NCBI GenBank assembly: GCA_035943635.1
Contig: DASZBX010000085.1
Location: 92,747 to 156,746, forward strand
Direction: 5' to 3'
DNA: 64,000 nt
DNA from: DASZBX01 sp035943635
GTDB lineage: Bacteria > Actinomycetota > Actinomycetes > Streptomycetales > Catenulisporaceae
Positions 41,109-49,960 of this stretch are shown piece by piece; position 1 is the first letter of the stretch, and the number at the start of each line of letters is the position of its first letter. Below the pieces are notes generated by a model. That model was not told the origin of the DNA. It ran no database searches and worked only from the letters and a program-made list of their open reading frames with translations. A program made the position numbers and the translations under genes.

Positions 41109-41967
41109 CACCAGCACCGACATCTCGCAGCTCGAGGCCGGGCTCGACGCCCTGGAGGACGACACCCGGGCCGGCCGGCCGTGGTGGCGCAGCGCGCTGG
41201 CCGGCGTGCTGCCCCCGCTCGGCGGGCTGGCGCTGGTCGTCGTCATCTGGAACGTGCTGGTCCTGGCCCATGTGAAGCAGGGCTACCTGCTGCCCGGTCC
41301 CGCGGACGTGTGGGACGAGCTGAGCGCGCGGTGGACCAGCGACCTGATCGGCCAGGCGATCTGGGGATCGATCTCCCGCGCCGCGATCGGCTTCGGCGCC
41401 TCCCTGGTCATCGGCAGCCTGCTCGGCCTGGCCCTGGCCCAGTCCAAGCTGCTGCGCCGGGCCTACGGGCCGCTGCTGTCCGGGATGCAGTCGCTGCCCT
41501 CGGTGGCCTGGGTGCCGGTGATGATCATCTGGTTCGGGATCAGCCCGAGCACGATCTACGCGGTGGTCCTGCTCGGCGCGGTCCCGTCGATCGCGATCGG
41601 CCTGATGGACGGGGTCGACCGGGTGCCGACGATCTACCTGAACGTCGGGCGCAACCTCGGCGCGCGCGGGCTGAACGCGATCTGGTTCGTGCTGCTGCCG
41701 GCCGCGATGCCCAACTACGTGTCCGGGCTCAAGCAGGGCTGGGCGTTCGCCTGGCGCTCGCTGATGGCGGCCGAGCTGATCGCGGTCTCCCCGACCCTGG
41801 GTCCGGGCGTCGGCCAGGTACTCGACCAGGCCGCCCAGCTCAACGACATGGCGCTGGCCTTCGGCATGATCATCGTGATCCTGCTGATCGGCGTGGGCAT
41901 CAACATGCTCTTCTTCGCGCCGCTGGAGCGGCGCCTGCTGCGCACCCGAGGGCTGGCCCGGCCGTGA
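41098..41967 (+). CDS. ABC transporter permease subunit (SsuC/TauC type)
   Basis: The 289-residue protein has six hydrophobic segments and the permease EAA-like loop (GVDRVPTIYLNVGRNLGARGLN). ATG 41098 overlaps the ATPase gene, and its stop overlaps the chelatase GTG (GTGA). The transport direction and partner genes point to uptake of a sulfonate or similar compound. Confidence 0.92.
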   Translation: MASDTSTDISQLEAGLDALEDDTRAGRPWWRSALAGVLPPLGGLALVVVIWNVLVLAHVKQGYLLPGPADVWDELSARWTSDLIGQAIWGSISRAAIGFGASLVIGSLLGLALAQSKLLRRAYGPLLSGMQSLPSVAWVPVMIIWFGISPSTIYAVVLLGAVPSIAIGLMDGVDRVPTIYLNVGRNLGARGLNAIWFVLLPAAMPNYVSGLKQGWAFAWRSLMAAELIAVSPTLGPGVGQVLDQAAQLNDMALAFGMIIVILLIGVGINMLFFAPLERRLLRTRGLARP

Positions 41968-42824
41968 CCGCGGCGCCGCGGCCGGGCCTGCCCCCCCCGG
42001 TGCGGGGGCGGGCCCAGTGCGGCCCGGGACTGCTGCTGATCGCGCACGGTTCGCGCGACCGGCGGCACGCCCGGGCCATCGCGGTGCTGGCCGAGGCGGT
42101 CCGGGCGAACCTGCCCGGGACCGCGGTGCAGACGGGGTTCCTGAGCCTGAGCGAGCCGTCGGTGGGCGAGGCCTACCGGCGGTTGCTCGGCGGGGCGGGT
42201 GGCGGGGAAGTTGCGGGCACAACGGGCGCCATGAGTGCGACGGGCGGGGGCGACGGCTGCGGGGCCGTCGAGAGCGTGGGCGGGGTTCCGGGCGGGAGCC
42301 GGGCGGTGCGGGTCGTGCCGTTGTTCCTGCGGGCGGGCTACCACGTGCAGCACGACGTTCCGGCGGCGGTGGCCGAGGCGCGCCGGGCCTGCCCGTTCGC
42401 CGACGAGGTGACCGTGGCCGCGGCGCTCGGCCCGGACCCGCTGCTGGCCGAGTCCTTCGACCGGCGGATCCGCGAGGCCGGGTGCTGGCCGGACGATCCC
42501 GAGCTGGAACTGGTCCCGGCCGGGGCGACCCGGCAGACCGAGGTGGACCCGGCCGCGCTCGCCGCACCGCACCCGCCCGGGATCCGGCGCCGGCTGGTGC
42601 TGGCCCGGTTCCTGGCCCCGGGCGAACTGCCGGACCGGGCCCGGGCCCGGGCGGCCGCCGCGGGCGTGCCGATCACCGAGCCGCTGATCAGCGAGAGCCT
42701 CGGCCCGGCCGAGGAACTGGTCCGCCTGGTGCTGGCCCGCTATTTCGGGGACGAACACGACGGCGAACCGGACGCGCCGCACCGGCACACGACCACGCAG
42801 GGGCCGCTGATCCCCTCGGGATGA
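41964..42824 (+). CDS. Sirohydrochlorin chelatase (CbiX/SirB-like)
   Basis: The 286-residue protein has the chelatase motifs LLIAHGSRDRRH at the N-terminus and VVPLFLRAGYHVQHDVPAAV in the second half. It would insert Fe (or Co) into sirohydrochlorin, the last step to siroheme, the cofactor of the sulfite reductase 6 kb upstream. GTG 41964 overlaps the permease stop, so it is translationally coupled to the transporter. A Gly-rich insertion of about 35 residues (around 78-113, GGAGGGEVAGTTGAM onwards) separates the first helix pair from the PLFL strand and is not in typical members. Confidence 0.85.
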   Translation: MTAAPRPGLPPPVRGRAQCGPGLLLIAHGSRDRRHARAIAVLAEAVRANLPGTAVQTGFLSLSEPSVGEAYRRLLGGAGGGEVAGTTGAMSATGGGDGCGAVESVGGVPGGSRAVRVVPLFLRAGYHVQHDVPAAVAEARRACPFADEVTVAAALGPDPLLAESFDRRIREAGCWPDDPELELVPAGATRQTEVDPAALAAPHPPGIRRRLVLARFLAPGELPDRARARAAAAGVPITEPLISESLGPAEELVRLVLARYFGDEHDGEPDAPHRHTTTQGPLIPSG

Positions 42825-42834
42825 ACGGACCCTT

Positions 42835-43998
42835 TCAGCTCATGACCGGCTGCGCGGCGAGCGCGGATCCCTGGCGGGCCAAGGAGATCAGCCGCGAGGT
42901 GGCGCGCAGGTACTTCTTCCGGTAGCCGCCGGCCAGCAGGTCCGGGGTGAACACCCGGTCGGCCGGGACGCCGGAGGCCAGGACCGGGACGGACCGGTCG
43001 TAGAGCCGGTCGACCAGGACCACGAAGCGCAGGGCGACGTTCTGGTCGTCGATCGGCTCGACCCCGCGGACGACCGCCGCGCCGACGCCGTCCAGCAGCG
43101 CGCCGTAGCGGCTCGGGTGCAGGGTGGCCAGGTGGGCCATGAGGGTGTCGAACCGGTCGTCGGTGGCGGCCTGCGTGCCCGCCGCGCGGTCCAGGTAGTC
43201 GTCCAGTTGCGCCTGGGCCAGCGGGTCCGGCGCGCGGACGCCCTCGCGGCGGCGGTAGTCGGCGCCGTCGATCCGCAGGGTGGTGAACCGGGCGGACAGG
43301 CCCTGGATCTCGCGCAGGAAGTCGGCCGCGGCGAAGCGGCCCTCGCCGAGCCGGTCCGGCAGGGTGTTGGAGGTGGCCGCCAGCCGCACCCCGGCCTCGG
43401 CCAGCCGGGCCAGCAGGGAGGAGATCAGCACGGTGTCGCCCGGGTCGTCGAGTTCGAACTCGTCGATGCAGACCAGCCGGGCCGTGGCCAGCCGGGCCAC
43501 GCAGCCGGCGAACCCGAGTGCGCCGACCAGGTTCGTGTACTCGACGAAGGTGCCGTAGGCCTTCGGTCCCTCGGTCGCGTGCCAGAGCGAGGCGAGCAGG
43601 TGGGTCTTGCCGACGCCGTAGCCGCCGTCGAGGTAGACCCCCGGCTTGCCGTCCGGGCCGCCGGGCGCCGCGCGGTGGCGGGAGCGGCGCAGCAGGCCGG
43701 TGCGGCCGGCCGAGGAGTTCGCGGGCCCGGCGGCGGCGCGGGCGGCGAGCAGGTCGCGGGCGGCGGCCTGGGAGGGCTGGCCGGGATCGGGCAGGTAGGT
43801 GTCGAACCGGGCCCGGGCGAACTTGGGCGGCGGCACCAGTTCGGCGATCAGCCGTTCCGGCGGGACGAGCGGGCTGCGGCCGGCCAGGGCGGCCGGGACT
43901 CGCGCGGCGGGGCCGGACAGGGCGGTGCCGGACAGGGCAGAACCAGACGGGGCCGGATACTCGGCGGGGGCGCCCTCCCCCGCTGTCGCCACAGCCAT
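42835..43998 (-). CDS. zapE: ZapE/AFG1-family ATPase
   Basis: The 387-residue protein has Walker A DGGYGVGKTHLL, Walker B LVCIDEFELDD and sensor motif AATSNTLPDRLGEG, the layout of AFG1/ZapE. Bacterial ZapE binds the Z-ring and affects division. An Ala/Pro-rich N-terminus of 45 residues precedes the domain. ATG 43998 follows GAAGAGTGAAG; GTG 44007 would overlap that site. It converges on the chelatase gene. Confidence 0.87.
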   Translation of the reverse strand: MAVATAGEGAPAEYPAPSGSALSGTALSGPAARVPAALAGRSPLVPPERLIAELVPPPKFARARFDTYLPDPGQPSQAAARDLLAARAAAGPANSSAGRTGLLRRSRHRAAPGGPDGKPGVYLDGGYGVGKTHLLASLWHATEGPKAYGTFVEYTNLVGALGFAGCVARLATARLVCIDEFELDDPGDTVLISSLLARLAEAGVRLAATSNTLPDRLGEGRFAAADFLREIQGLSARFTTLRIDGADYRRREGVRAPDPLAQAQLDDYLDRAAGTQAATDDRFDTLMAHLATLHPSRYGALLDGVGAAVVRGVEPIDDQNVALRFVVLVDRLYDRSVPVLASGVPADRVFTPDLLAGGYRKKYLRATSRLISLARQGSALAAQPVMS

Positions 43999-44136
43999 GA
44001 TCTTCACTCTTCAACGCTAAGCGCGCACTCGCAGCGCCCTGCCCCATTCCGGACGTGATCTGGCTCTCAGACTGGTCCTGACCTGGGCTTTCCGCTTGTG
44101 ATCTCACTCACGTCAGCAGGGGAAACCACGAAGAAA

Positions 44137-44205
44137 CCCGGCGGCAACCGCTGGTGCGGTCACCGCCGGGCTTTCAGGTCAGGCGTGGCACTCGGTCACG
44201 CCTGA
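44137..44205 (-). terminator. Tandem hairpin terminator after the sedolisin gene
   Basis: Reading the minus strand from the sedolisin stop, a TCAGGCGTG/CACGCCTGA stem (44179-44205) is followed by a CCCGGCGG/CCGCCGGG stem (44137-44170) and then TTTCTTCG. This is a typical double terminator. Confidence 0.8.
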
Positions 44206-44227
44206 CGTGTTTGCTCGCGTACTCGTT

Positions 44228-46282
44228 TCAGGAGACGTTCAGCGCGTTGTCATCGATCACGAAGGACGTCTGCAGGGAGGAGTCCTCCTTGCCGGTGAAC
44301 TTGAGGGTGACGGTCTTGCCGATGTACGGCGCCAGGCTGTACGAGTGCACGGTGTAGCCCGAGTTCTTGTTCAGGTTCGAGAACGTCGCGAGCGTGCCGA
44401 GCACGGTGCCGCTGGAGTTCAGGACCTGGACCGACAGGGTGTCGTACGCCGTGCTGGTCGTGGTCTCGGCCGTGTCGATGTGCAGGTAGAACGAGAAGGC
44501 CGCGTTCACGCACGTCGACGGGATCGTCACCGACTGCGAGAGCGTGTCGGTGTGCGTGGTGCCGTAGCCGTCCAGCCAGGCGTTCCAGCTGCCGCTGTGG
44601 GCCGGCTCGTCCGCGACGTCGCTGTTGATCACGCCGGAGGACGCGGTCCACGGCGACGCGGTGCCGGTCTCGAAGCCCGGGTTGCCGATCAGCTGGGCCG
44701 CGGTGCAGCCGCCGCCACCGCCGCCGGTGGTGCTGATCGTCCAGGTGAACGAGGCCGAGCCGGTGGCGCCGGTGGTGTCCCTGGCCGTCACGGTCACGTT
44801 GTACGTGCCCGCGGCGCTCGGGGTGCCCGAGATCAGGCCGCTGGAGGAGATGGTCAGGCCGGTCGGCAGACCGGTCGCGGTGTAGGTCAGGGTCTGGCCG
44901 GCCGCGGAGTCGGACGCCGAGATCTGCAGCGAGGCCGCGGTGCCGACGGTGCCGGTCTTGCTGCCCGGGTTGGTCACGGTCACCGTGTTGCCGCCGGTGC
45001 TCGTGCCCTGGGAGAAGGCGGCCAGGCCGTTCGGGGTGCCCAGGCCGGTCGGGCCGTCGAAGCCGGTCTCCGCGGTGCACAGGTAGGCCGGGGTGCAGGA
45101 GCCGTCGTTGCCCGTGGTCACGTCGTAGAGGTTGGCGGTGTGGGTGTACAGGTCGTCGGCGGGGGTGCTGCCGGCGTTGTTCGCCAGGGCGTAGACCGCG
45201 GCGATCATCGGAGAGGAGGCGCTGGTGCCGCCGACCTCGTTCCAGCCGCCGTTGCCGTTGGTGGTGTCGTACACCGCCAGGCCGGTCGCCGGGTCGGCGT
45301 CGGCCGACACGTCGTTGTCGATCCGCTTGGAGCAGCCGGACGGCAGGGTGAGCGCGGCCTGCCAGGCGGGCTTGGTCTCGTAGGCCGAGCAGCCGGAGCC
45401 GGTGCCCTCGGAGCCGGTGGTGGTGTTCCAGACCGACTCGGTCCAGCCGCGCGAGTTCGACGCGGTGGTCAGGTTGGTGCCGCCGACCGAGACCACGTTC
45501 GGCGAGGTGGCCGGGTAGATCACGCCGTAGTCCGAGTCACCGGCCGAGGCGGTGATCACGACTCCGGGGTGGTTGAAGTAGGTGGTGTCCAGGGAGGTGT
45601 CCGAGGAGGCCTCGGTCCCGCCCCAGGAGTTCGAGACGTAGCCGGCCAGGCTGGCGGCGGTGTTCTCCGCGACGTACAGGCCGGTGCCGCTGTCGTCGGT
45701 GGCCTCGACCAGGACGATCTTGCACAGCGGGCAGATCGCGGAGACCATGTCCAGGTCGAGCGACTCCTCCAGGGTCCAGTCGTCCGAGCTCGGCGCGGTG
45801 GCCGGCAGCGGGCTGGCGGCGCCGTTCTGGTTGACCTTGCTGAAGGTGGCCGCGGGCAGGCCGGCGGCGGACCGGTAGGTGGCCAGGTCGGCGGCCGCGG
45901 TCGGGTCGTCGTAGGCGTCCACCAGGGCGACCGTCTCGCCGGAGCCGTCGCTGGCCGAGGCCGAGGCCAGGTTGTAGGCGGCCTGCAGCTGGGACGGGCC
46001 GTAGCCGACCCCGGAGGGGATCGCGTCGGGCGTGCCGACCTGGCTCTGCAGCTCGTGCTTGACGTCGGTCCGCTTCAGGGCGAAACAGCTGAGCTTGCCG
46101 GTGCTCATCGCGGAGCAGGCGTTGGTGTAGTCGTGCGCCGAGGCGGTGGCGCCCGGGCCGGAGACCGAGGACGAGGCTACGGCAGTCTGCATGGACAGGG
46201 CGGCCGCGATGGCCACGCCGGTCAGCGCGGCCAGGGAACGACGACGCAGGCTGCTGCGTCCCGGTCGGGGTATTTGGGTCAC
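44228..46282 (-). CDS. Secreted sedolisin (S53)-type serine-carboxyl peptidase with Ig-like and C-terminal beta domains
   Basis: The 684-residue precursor has a twin-Arg-like basic N-terminus (SSLRRRSLAALTGVAIAAAL) with an Ala-rich signal peptide. The peptidase domain has the Glu/Asp pair in WTLEESLDLD (Glu172, Asp176), the oxyanion Asp in ITASAGDSDYG and the catalytic Ser in GGTSASSP. Next come a putative Ig/He_PIG domain (PTGLTISSSGLISGTPSAAG), a Gly linker and a C-terminal jelly-roll module (NPGFETGTASPW). Sedolisins act at acid pH. Little or no N-terminal propeptide is visible, as in the non-fungal subgroup. GTG 46282 follows AAGGGAAACCA. Confidence 0.87.
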   Translation of the reverse strand: MTQIPRPGRSSLRRRSLAALTGVAIAAALSMQTAVASSSVSGPGATASAHDYTNACSAMSTGKLSCFALKRTDVKHELQSQVGTPDAIPSGVGYGPSQLQAAYNLASASASDGSGETVALVDAYDDPTAAADLATYRSAAGLPAATFSKVNQNGAASPLPATAPSSDDWTLEESLDLDMVSAICPLCKIVLVEATDDSGTGLYVAENTAASLAGYVSNSWGGTEASSDTSLDTTYFNHPGVVITASAGDSDYGVIYPATSPNVVSVGGTNLTTASNSRGWTESVWNTTTGSEGTGSGCSAYETKPAWQAALTLPSGCSKRIDNDVSADADPATGLAVYDTTNGNGGWNEVGGTSASSPMIAAVYALANNAGSTPADDLYTHTANLYDVTTGNDGSCTPAYLCTAETGFDGPTGLGTPNGLAAFSQGTSTGGNTVTVTNPGSKTGTVGTAASLQISASDSAAGQTLTYTATGLPTGLTISSSGLISGTPSAAGTYNVTVTARDTTGATGSASFTWTISTTGGGGGGCTAAQLIGNPGFETGTASPWTASSGVINSDVADEPAHSGSWNAWLDGYGTTHTDTLSQSVTIPSTCVNAAFSFYLHIDTAETTTSTAYDTLSVQVLNSSGTVLGTLATFSNLNKNSGYTVHSYSLAPYIGKTVTLKFTGKEDSSLQTSFVIDDNALNVS

Positions 46283-46343
46283 TGGTTTCCCTTGTCTCGG
46301 GAGTGGCGGGCCCGTCATGTGGATGCGGGTCGCTCACTGGAGT

Positions 46344-46357
46344 GTGGTGTGCACCAC
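46344..46357. promoter_or_regulatory. Palindrome upstream of the sedolisin gene
   Basis: GTGGTG-TG-CACCAC lies about 60 bp upstream of the sedolisin start on the minus strand and may be an operator. The rest of 46283-46694 shows no gene; the plus-strand half presumably carries the promoter for the reductase gene at 46695. Confidence 0.4.
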
Positions 46358-46694
46358 CCCGGCACGTGGGATCTTCCGCGGTCGGGGCGGCTTGCCGCAA
46401 TATTCAGTGTTCTTGTACAGTGCGAGCCTGGCGGCGCCCGACTCGGCGCCGCGGCGGTGGGATCCCGGGTGTGGGCTGATAAGGTTCCGGCCGCTGACGC
46501 GCAAGTTAGTCGCGGGAAGTACCCTGGTCAATGGGCATCGGAGCCCTGAGGTTAAACTCTGCGTTCGGAAAAGATTGCTCGCTGTAGACCGAGCCGGTGG
46601 TTGACGGACCGTCCAGCATGCGGGCAGGGTGCACCGGCACGGCCGGTCCGCGCGGCCGCGGGCGCAGTGCGGGCGGGCGTGGGAAAGTGGCAGC

Positions 46695-47462
46695 ATGCGG
46701 CAACTGCTACCCAAACCGATCCGGGACGCCGATCCCGATCTCGAATCCCTGTATGCGTATCCGGGCGGCGCCGGACGCTGGGTCCGGGCCACCATGGTCT
46801 CCTCCGCGGACGGCGCGGCCGCGGCGGACGGAGGCAGCGCGGCCCTGTCAGGGCCCGGCGACAAACGGATCTTCCGGCTGCTGCGCGGGCTGGCCGACGT
46901 CGTGCTCGTGGGCGGCGGAACAGTTCGTGCCGAAGGTTACGCCAAACCGGTGACGGTCCGTGAGCAGTTCGCCGAGGCCCGGGCCCGGGCCGGCCAGACC
47001 CCGGCCGCGGCGGTGGCCGTGGTCAGCGCGAGCCTGGACCTGGACTTCGACTCAGCCCTCTACCGCGCCCCGGCCGCGCCGACCATCACGGTGACCACCG
47101 AGGACGCCCCGGCCGACCGGCTGGCCGCGGCCCACGCGGCCGGCGAGGTGATCCAGGCCGGACGCGGGCGGGTGGACCTGGCGGCGGCGATAGACGCGCT
47201 CGCGGCGGTCGGCCTAGGCCGGATCCTGTGCGAGGGCGGGCCGCGGCTGCTGGCCGAGGTCGCGGCCTCGGGGCGGCTGGACGAGCTGTGTCTGTCCGTC
47301 TCGCCCAGGCTGATCGGCGGCGACGGGCCGAGGGTGCTCGGCGGGCCGCCGTTCGACCCGCCCGTGCCGCTGACCCTGCACACGCTGGTGACGCAGGACG
47401 GGTTCCTGTTCGCGAGGTACCTGGCGGTGCGGGTCGAGGGCGGCGGGGCCCGGGTCGAGTAA
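46695..47462 (+). CDS. RibD C-terminal-domain (pyrimidine) reductase
   Basis: The 255-residue protein is a stand-alone RibD_C/dihydrofolate-reductase-like domain: RATMVSSADGAAA, LADVVLVGGGTVRAEGY and the C-terminal ILCEGGPRLLAEV, then LIGGDGPRVLGG. The family reduces the ribosyl-pyrimidine in riboflavin biosynthesis; stand-alone paralogues are common in actinobacteria and may act on other substrates. ATG 46695 is preceded by GGGAAAGTGGCAGC. Confidence 0.82.
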   Translation: MRQLLPKPIRDADPDLESLYAYPGGAGRWVRATMVSSADGAAAADGGSAALSGPGDKRIFRLLRGLADVVLVGGGTVRAEGYAKPVTVREQFAEARARAGQTPAAAVAVVSASLDLDFDSALYRAPAAPTITVTTEDAPADRLAAAHAAGEVIQAGRGRVDLAAAIDALAAVGLGRILCEGGPRLLAEVAASGRLDELCLSVSPRLIGGDGPRVLGGPPFDPPVPLTLHTLVTQDGFLFARYLAVRVEGGGARVE

Positions 47463-47609
47463 TCCATGAGGCGGACGGCGGACGGTCGGCTCTCGCAGGG
47501 TTGCCCCCTGCTAGACCGACCGGCCGCTCCCCCTGCGTGTTCGCCGGGAGATCTTACGGCCCCGTGACGCCGATGGCCCGATCGCGCGGGGCCGGATAGA
47601 GTCGTTCCC

Positions 47610-48041
47610 ATGGGCTACGAGATCGAGAAGACCGACGCAGAGTGGCGCACCCAGCTCAAGCCGGCCGAGTTCCGGGTGCTGCGGCAGGCCGGCACCGAGC
47701 CGGCGTTCAGCGGTGAGTACGAGGAGACCGAGACCGAGGGCGTCTACAACTGCCGCGCCTGCGGCAACGAACTGTTCCGCTCGGACACCAAGTTCAACGC
47801 GCAGTGCGGCTGGCCGGCGTTCTACGACCCGGCCGACTCCAGCGCGGTGGAACTGATCGAGGACACCTCGCACGGCATGCACCGCACCGAGGTCCGCTGC
47901 GCCCGCTGCGGCTCCCACCTCGGCCACGTGTTCCGCGGCGAGGGCTTCCCCACGCCGACCGACGAGCGGTACTGCATCAACTCCGTCAGCCTGACCCTGG
48001 CACCGGCGGCCGGATCCGGGCCGGCCGAGCACGCGGGCTGA
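47610..48041 (+). CDS. msrB: Peptide-methionine (R)-S-oxide reductase
   Basis: The 143-residue protein has the two zinc-binding CxxC pairs (YNCRACGN and VRCARCGS), the GWPAF motif and the catalytic Cys in RYCINSVSL near the C-terminus. It repairs methionine-R-sulfoxide in proteins using thioredoxin. Length is usual for the family. The MmcQ-like gene follows after 5 bp. Confidence 0.95.
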   Translation: MGYEIEKTDAEWRTQLKPAEFRVLRQAGTEPAFSGEYEETETEGVYNCRACGNELFRSDTKFNAQCGWPAFYDPADSSAVELIEDTSHGMHRTEVRCARCGSHLGHVFRGEGFPTPTDERYCINSVSLTLAPAAGSGPAEHAG

Positions 48042-48046
48042 TCCCC

Positions 48047-48439
48047 GTGGCCACCTGGGCGGATGTGCGCCGGGTCGCCCTGGCGCTGCCGGAGTCGGCC
48101 GAGACGATTGTGCGCGGGACCGACGCGTGGAAGGTGCGCGGGGTTATGTTCGTGTGGGACCGTCCGCTGCGCAAGGCCGACGCCGAAGCACTCGGCGACG
48201 CCGCGCCGGACGGCCCCGTCCTCGGCGCCCGGGTTGCGAACCTGGAGGCCAAGGACGCGCTGATCGCCGAGGATCCCGAGGTGTACTTCACCATCCCGCA
48301 CTTCGACGGCTATCCCGCTGTGCTGGTGCGGCTGGAGGAGATCAAGACGCAGGACCTGTCCGACCTGATCATCGAGGCCTGGCTCTGCCGCGCGCCGAAG
48401 CGGGTGGCGGCGGCGTATCTGAAGGGTAGTGCGAGGTAG
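48047..48439 (+). CDS. MmcQ/YjbR-family DNA-binding-like protein
   Basis: The 130-residue protein has the YjbR fold signature: ADVRRVALALPESAE, WKVRGVMFVW, VYFTIPHFDGYPAVLVRL and IIEAWLCRAPKRVAAAY. The family has a CyaY-like fold and weak DNA-binding assignments, with unknown cellular role. GTG 48047 is 5 bp after msrB. A convergent small gene overlaps its last 70 bp on the other strand. Confidence 0.8.
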   Translation: MATWADVRRVALALPESAETIVRGTDAWKVRGVMFVWDRPLRKADAEALGDAAPDGPVLGARVANLEAKDALIAEDPEVYFTIPHFDGYPAVLVRLEEIKTQDLSDLIIEAWLCRAPKRVAAAYLKGSAR

Positions 48440-48635
48440 CGGCCCATGGGTCCTCGACCTCTGCCGGCCGGTCGAGTTCCTCAGGGATCTTCTCGAGATC
48501 ATCGGCGAACCCAGGCAGCGGTTGGTGATGGCGATACGCCTCGATGATCGCGGCGCCGTTCGGTGGAGACCGCGGATCGGCGGACGTTTCGTTCTCGCCG
48601 CCGTGCATCTCGGTGGCATTGTCGTCATCTGCCAT
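48369..48635 (-). CDS. Hypothetical 88-residue acidic protein
   Basis: From ATG 48635 (preceded by TGAGGCGC) the frame encodes an acidic N-terminal half (MADDDNATEMHGGENETSA), then NGAAIIEAYRHHQPLPGFAD, and a Pro/Arg-rich tail antisense to the MmcQ-like gene. Only the first 65 residues look constrained. Small acidic proteins of this type are often antitoxin-like or regulatory, but I cannot assign it. It lies beside a toxin-antitoxin locus. Confidence 0.4.
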   Translation of the reverse strand: MADDDNATEMHGGENETSADPRSPPNGAAIIEAYRHHQPLPGFADDLEKIPEELDRPAEVEDPWAATSHYPSDTPPPPASARGRARPR

Positions 48636-48714
48636 GCGCCTCAGGACAACTCCCCAGTTTCCAGCGCAGGACATAAGACAAGTGCCGCTCCTGAGCCGTC
48701 ACTCTCTGTGCCCG

Positions 48715-48764
48715 AAGTGAAGAATGCTCGGATGTATGCAATAGATGACTGATATCATTCACTT
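48715..48764. promoter_or_regulatory. Operator-like inverted repeat at the wHTH-nucleotidyltransferase start
   Basis: AAGTGAAGAATG (48715-48726) and CATTCACTT (48756-48764) are inverted copies that abut the ATG at 48765. The region is AT-rich compared with its surroundings. Autoregulation by the winged helix of the adjacent protein is a reasonable inference. Confidence 0.45.
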
Positions 48765-49370
48765 ATGCGTACCAGTGCGCCGCCGCTGCTTCCCATCCTC
48801 CGGTCCCAACTCGTGGCCGAGCTCTTGGCGGCCTTCCTGCTGCATCCGGAACACGAGTACACCCTGGGCGAACTGGCACAACTCACCAACAACTCGATAT
48901 CCACCGTCACCAGGGACGTCAACCGGCTGGCAGAGAGCGGCCTGGTGACGGAACGGCAGGTCGGACGCTCCCGGATCCTCACCACCAGCCAAGACCACCC
49001 TTACATCAGACCACTCACCGAAATGATCTCGCACAGCTTCGGGCCCGCCACCGTCATCGCCGAAGAGTTCGCCGGGTTCGGCCTCGGCGCCAGCGTGGCT
49101 GTCTTCGGCTCCTGGGCCGCACGCTACACCGGTACCAGCGGTCCGACGCCGCAGGACGTGGACGTGCTCATCGTCGGTACGGCGACCCGGAGCGAGATCT
49201 ACGACGCAGCCGAACGCGCGGAGGCACGCCTCTATCGGATGCCGGTGAACCCTGTGCACTGCTCGCGGGAGAGATGGTTCGCCGCGACCGACGCGCTCAT
49301 CCAATCCGTCCACGCCCGCCCGCTGGTCTGGGTCGTGGGCTCCGAGCCGCAGGAGGCGGACAAACCATGA
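48765..49370 (+). CDS. Winged-helix/nucleotidyltransferase (MNT) fusion, antitoxin of a MNT-HEPN pair
   Basis: The 201-residue protein has an N-terminal winged helix (YTLGELAQLTNNSISTVTRDVNRL, residues 32-55) and a nucleotidyltransferase domain with GSWAARYTG (Gly115-Ser116) and DVDVLIVG (Asp131, Asp133), the minimal NTase active site. In MNT-HEPN modules the MNT protein AMPylates and silences the HEPN RNase. The stop overlaps the HEPN ATG (ATGA). Fusion to a DNA-binding domain would let the antitoxin also repress the operon. Confidence 0.8.
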   Translation: MRTSAPPLLPILRSQLVAELLAAFLLHPEHEYTLGELAQLTNNSISTVTRDVNRLAESGLVTERQVGRSRILTTSQDHPYIRPLTEMISHSFGPATVIAEEFAGFGLGASVAVFGSWAARYTGTSGPTPQDVDVLIVGTATRSEIYDAAERAEARLYRMPVNPVHCSRERWFAATDALIQSVHARPLVWVVGSEPQEADKP

Positions 49371-49819
49371 GGTGGAACGCCGGTGAGGCGATCGTGGAAC
49401 GGCAGCTCCAGGAACGCCATCTGGAGAAGGTCATCGGAGCGAAGGCCGACGGCGAGCCCTGGCTGAAGCGGGCCCGCAGGATCCTGCGTACTGCTCAAGG
49501 CGACCTGGACGAGGACCCGGCCAGCGCATACGTCCTCGCGTACGACGCCGCGCGCCAAGGGTGCACCGCCCTGCTCGCCCAGCAGGGACTGCGGCCGACC
49601 TCGCGCGGCGGTCACTACGCTGTCGAGGAGGCGGTCCGGGCGCAGTTCGGACGGGTCCTTCGCGAGTTCGGGGTCTTGCGCAAACGACGGAACGAACTCG
49701 AGTACCCGGAGTACCCGGATGAGGAGGCCTCCAGGGAAGAGGCGCAGGAGGCGGTGCAGATCGCGACCGGCATCGTCGACGCCGCGGAGAAGATCCTGCC
49801 GCAACTCGGCATCTTCTGA
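49367..49819 (+). CDS. HEPN-domain protein, toxin of a MNT-HEPN pair
   Basis: The 150-residue helical protein contains LAYDAARQGCTALLAQQG and the HEPN-type motif RKRRNELEYPEYP near residues 105-117, with Arg-Asn and a later Tyr where RNase members have R-x4-6-H. HEPN proteins of such pairs cleave RNA and are neutralised by adenylylation of the Tyr/Arg region by the MNT partner. The coupled arrangement with the wHTH-MNT gene supports a toxin-antitoxin role; the motif variant leaves catalytic activity uncertain. Confidence 0.78.
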   Translation: MRWNAGEAIVERQLQERHLEKVIGAKADGEPWLKRARRILRTAQGDLDEDPASAYVLAYDAARQGCTALLAQQGLRPTSRGGHYAVEEAVRAQFGRVLREFGVLRKRRNELEYPEYPDEEASREEAQEAVQIATGIVDAAEKILPQLGIF

Positions 49820-49960
49820 ATCCGGGCCTCGGGATCCGCACTTGCGCTCCGACAAGAACATGATCACCACGTCAGGTTGACCACTCACCTAGCCGAATGG
49901 CGACAGGGTGCAAGGCGATGGTGCCGGGACGGTCGGCCCCGGCTGGGTTAAGTTGACCCC

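Noticed and set aside
44207..46549. 780-codon plus-strand frame opposite the sedolisin
   Set aside because: Gly/Arg/Val repeats with no family; the peptidase triad is on the minus strand.
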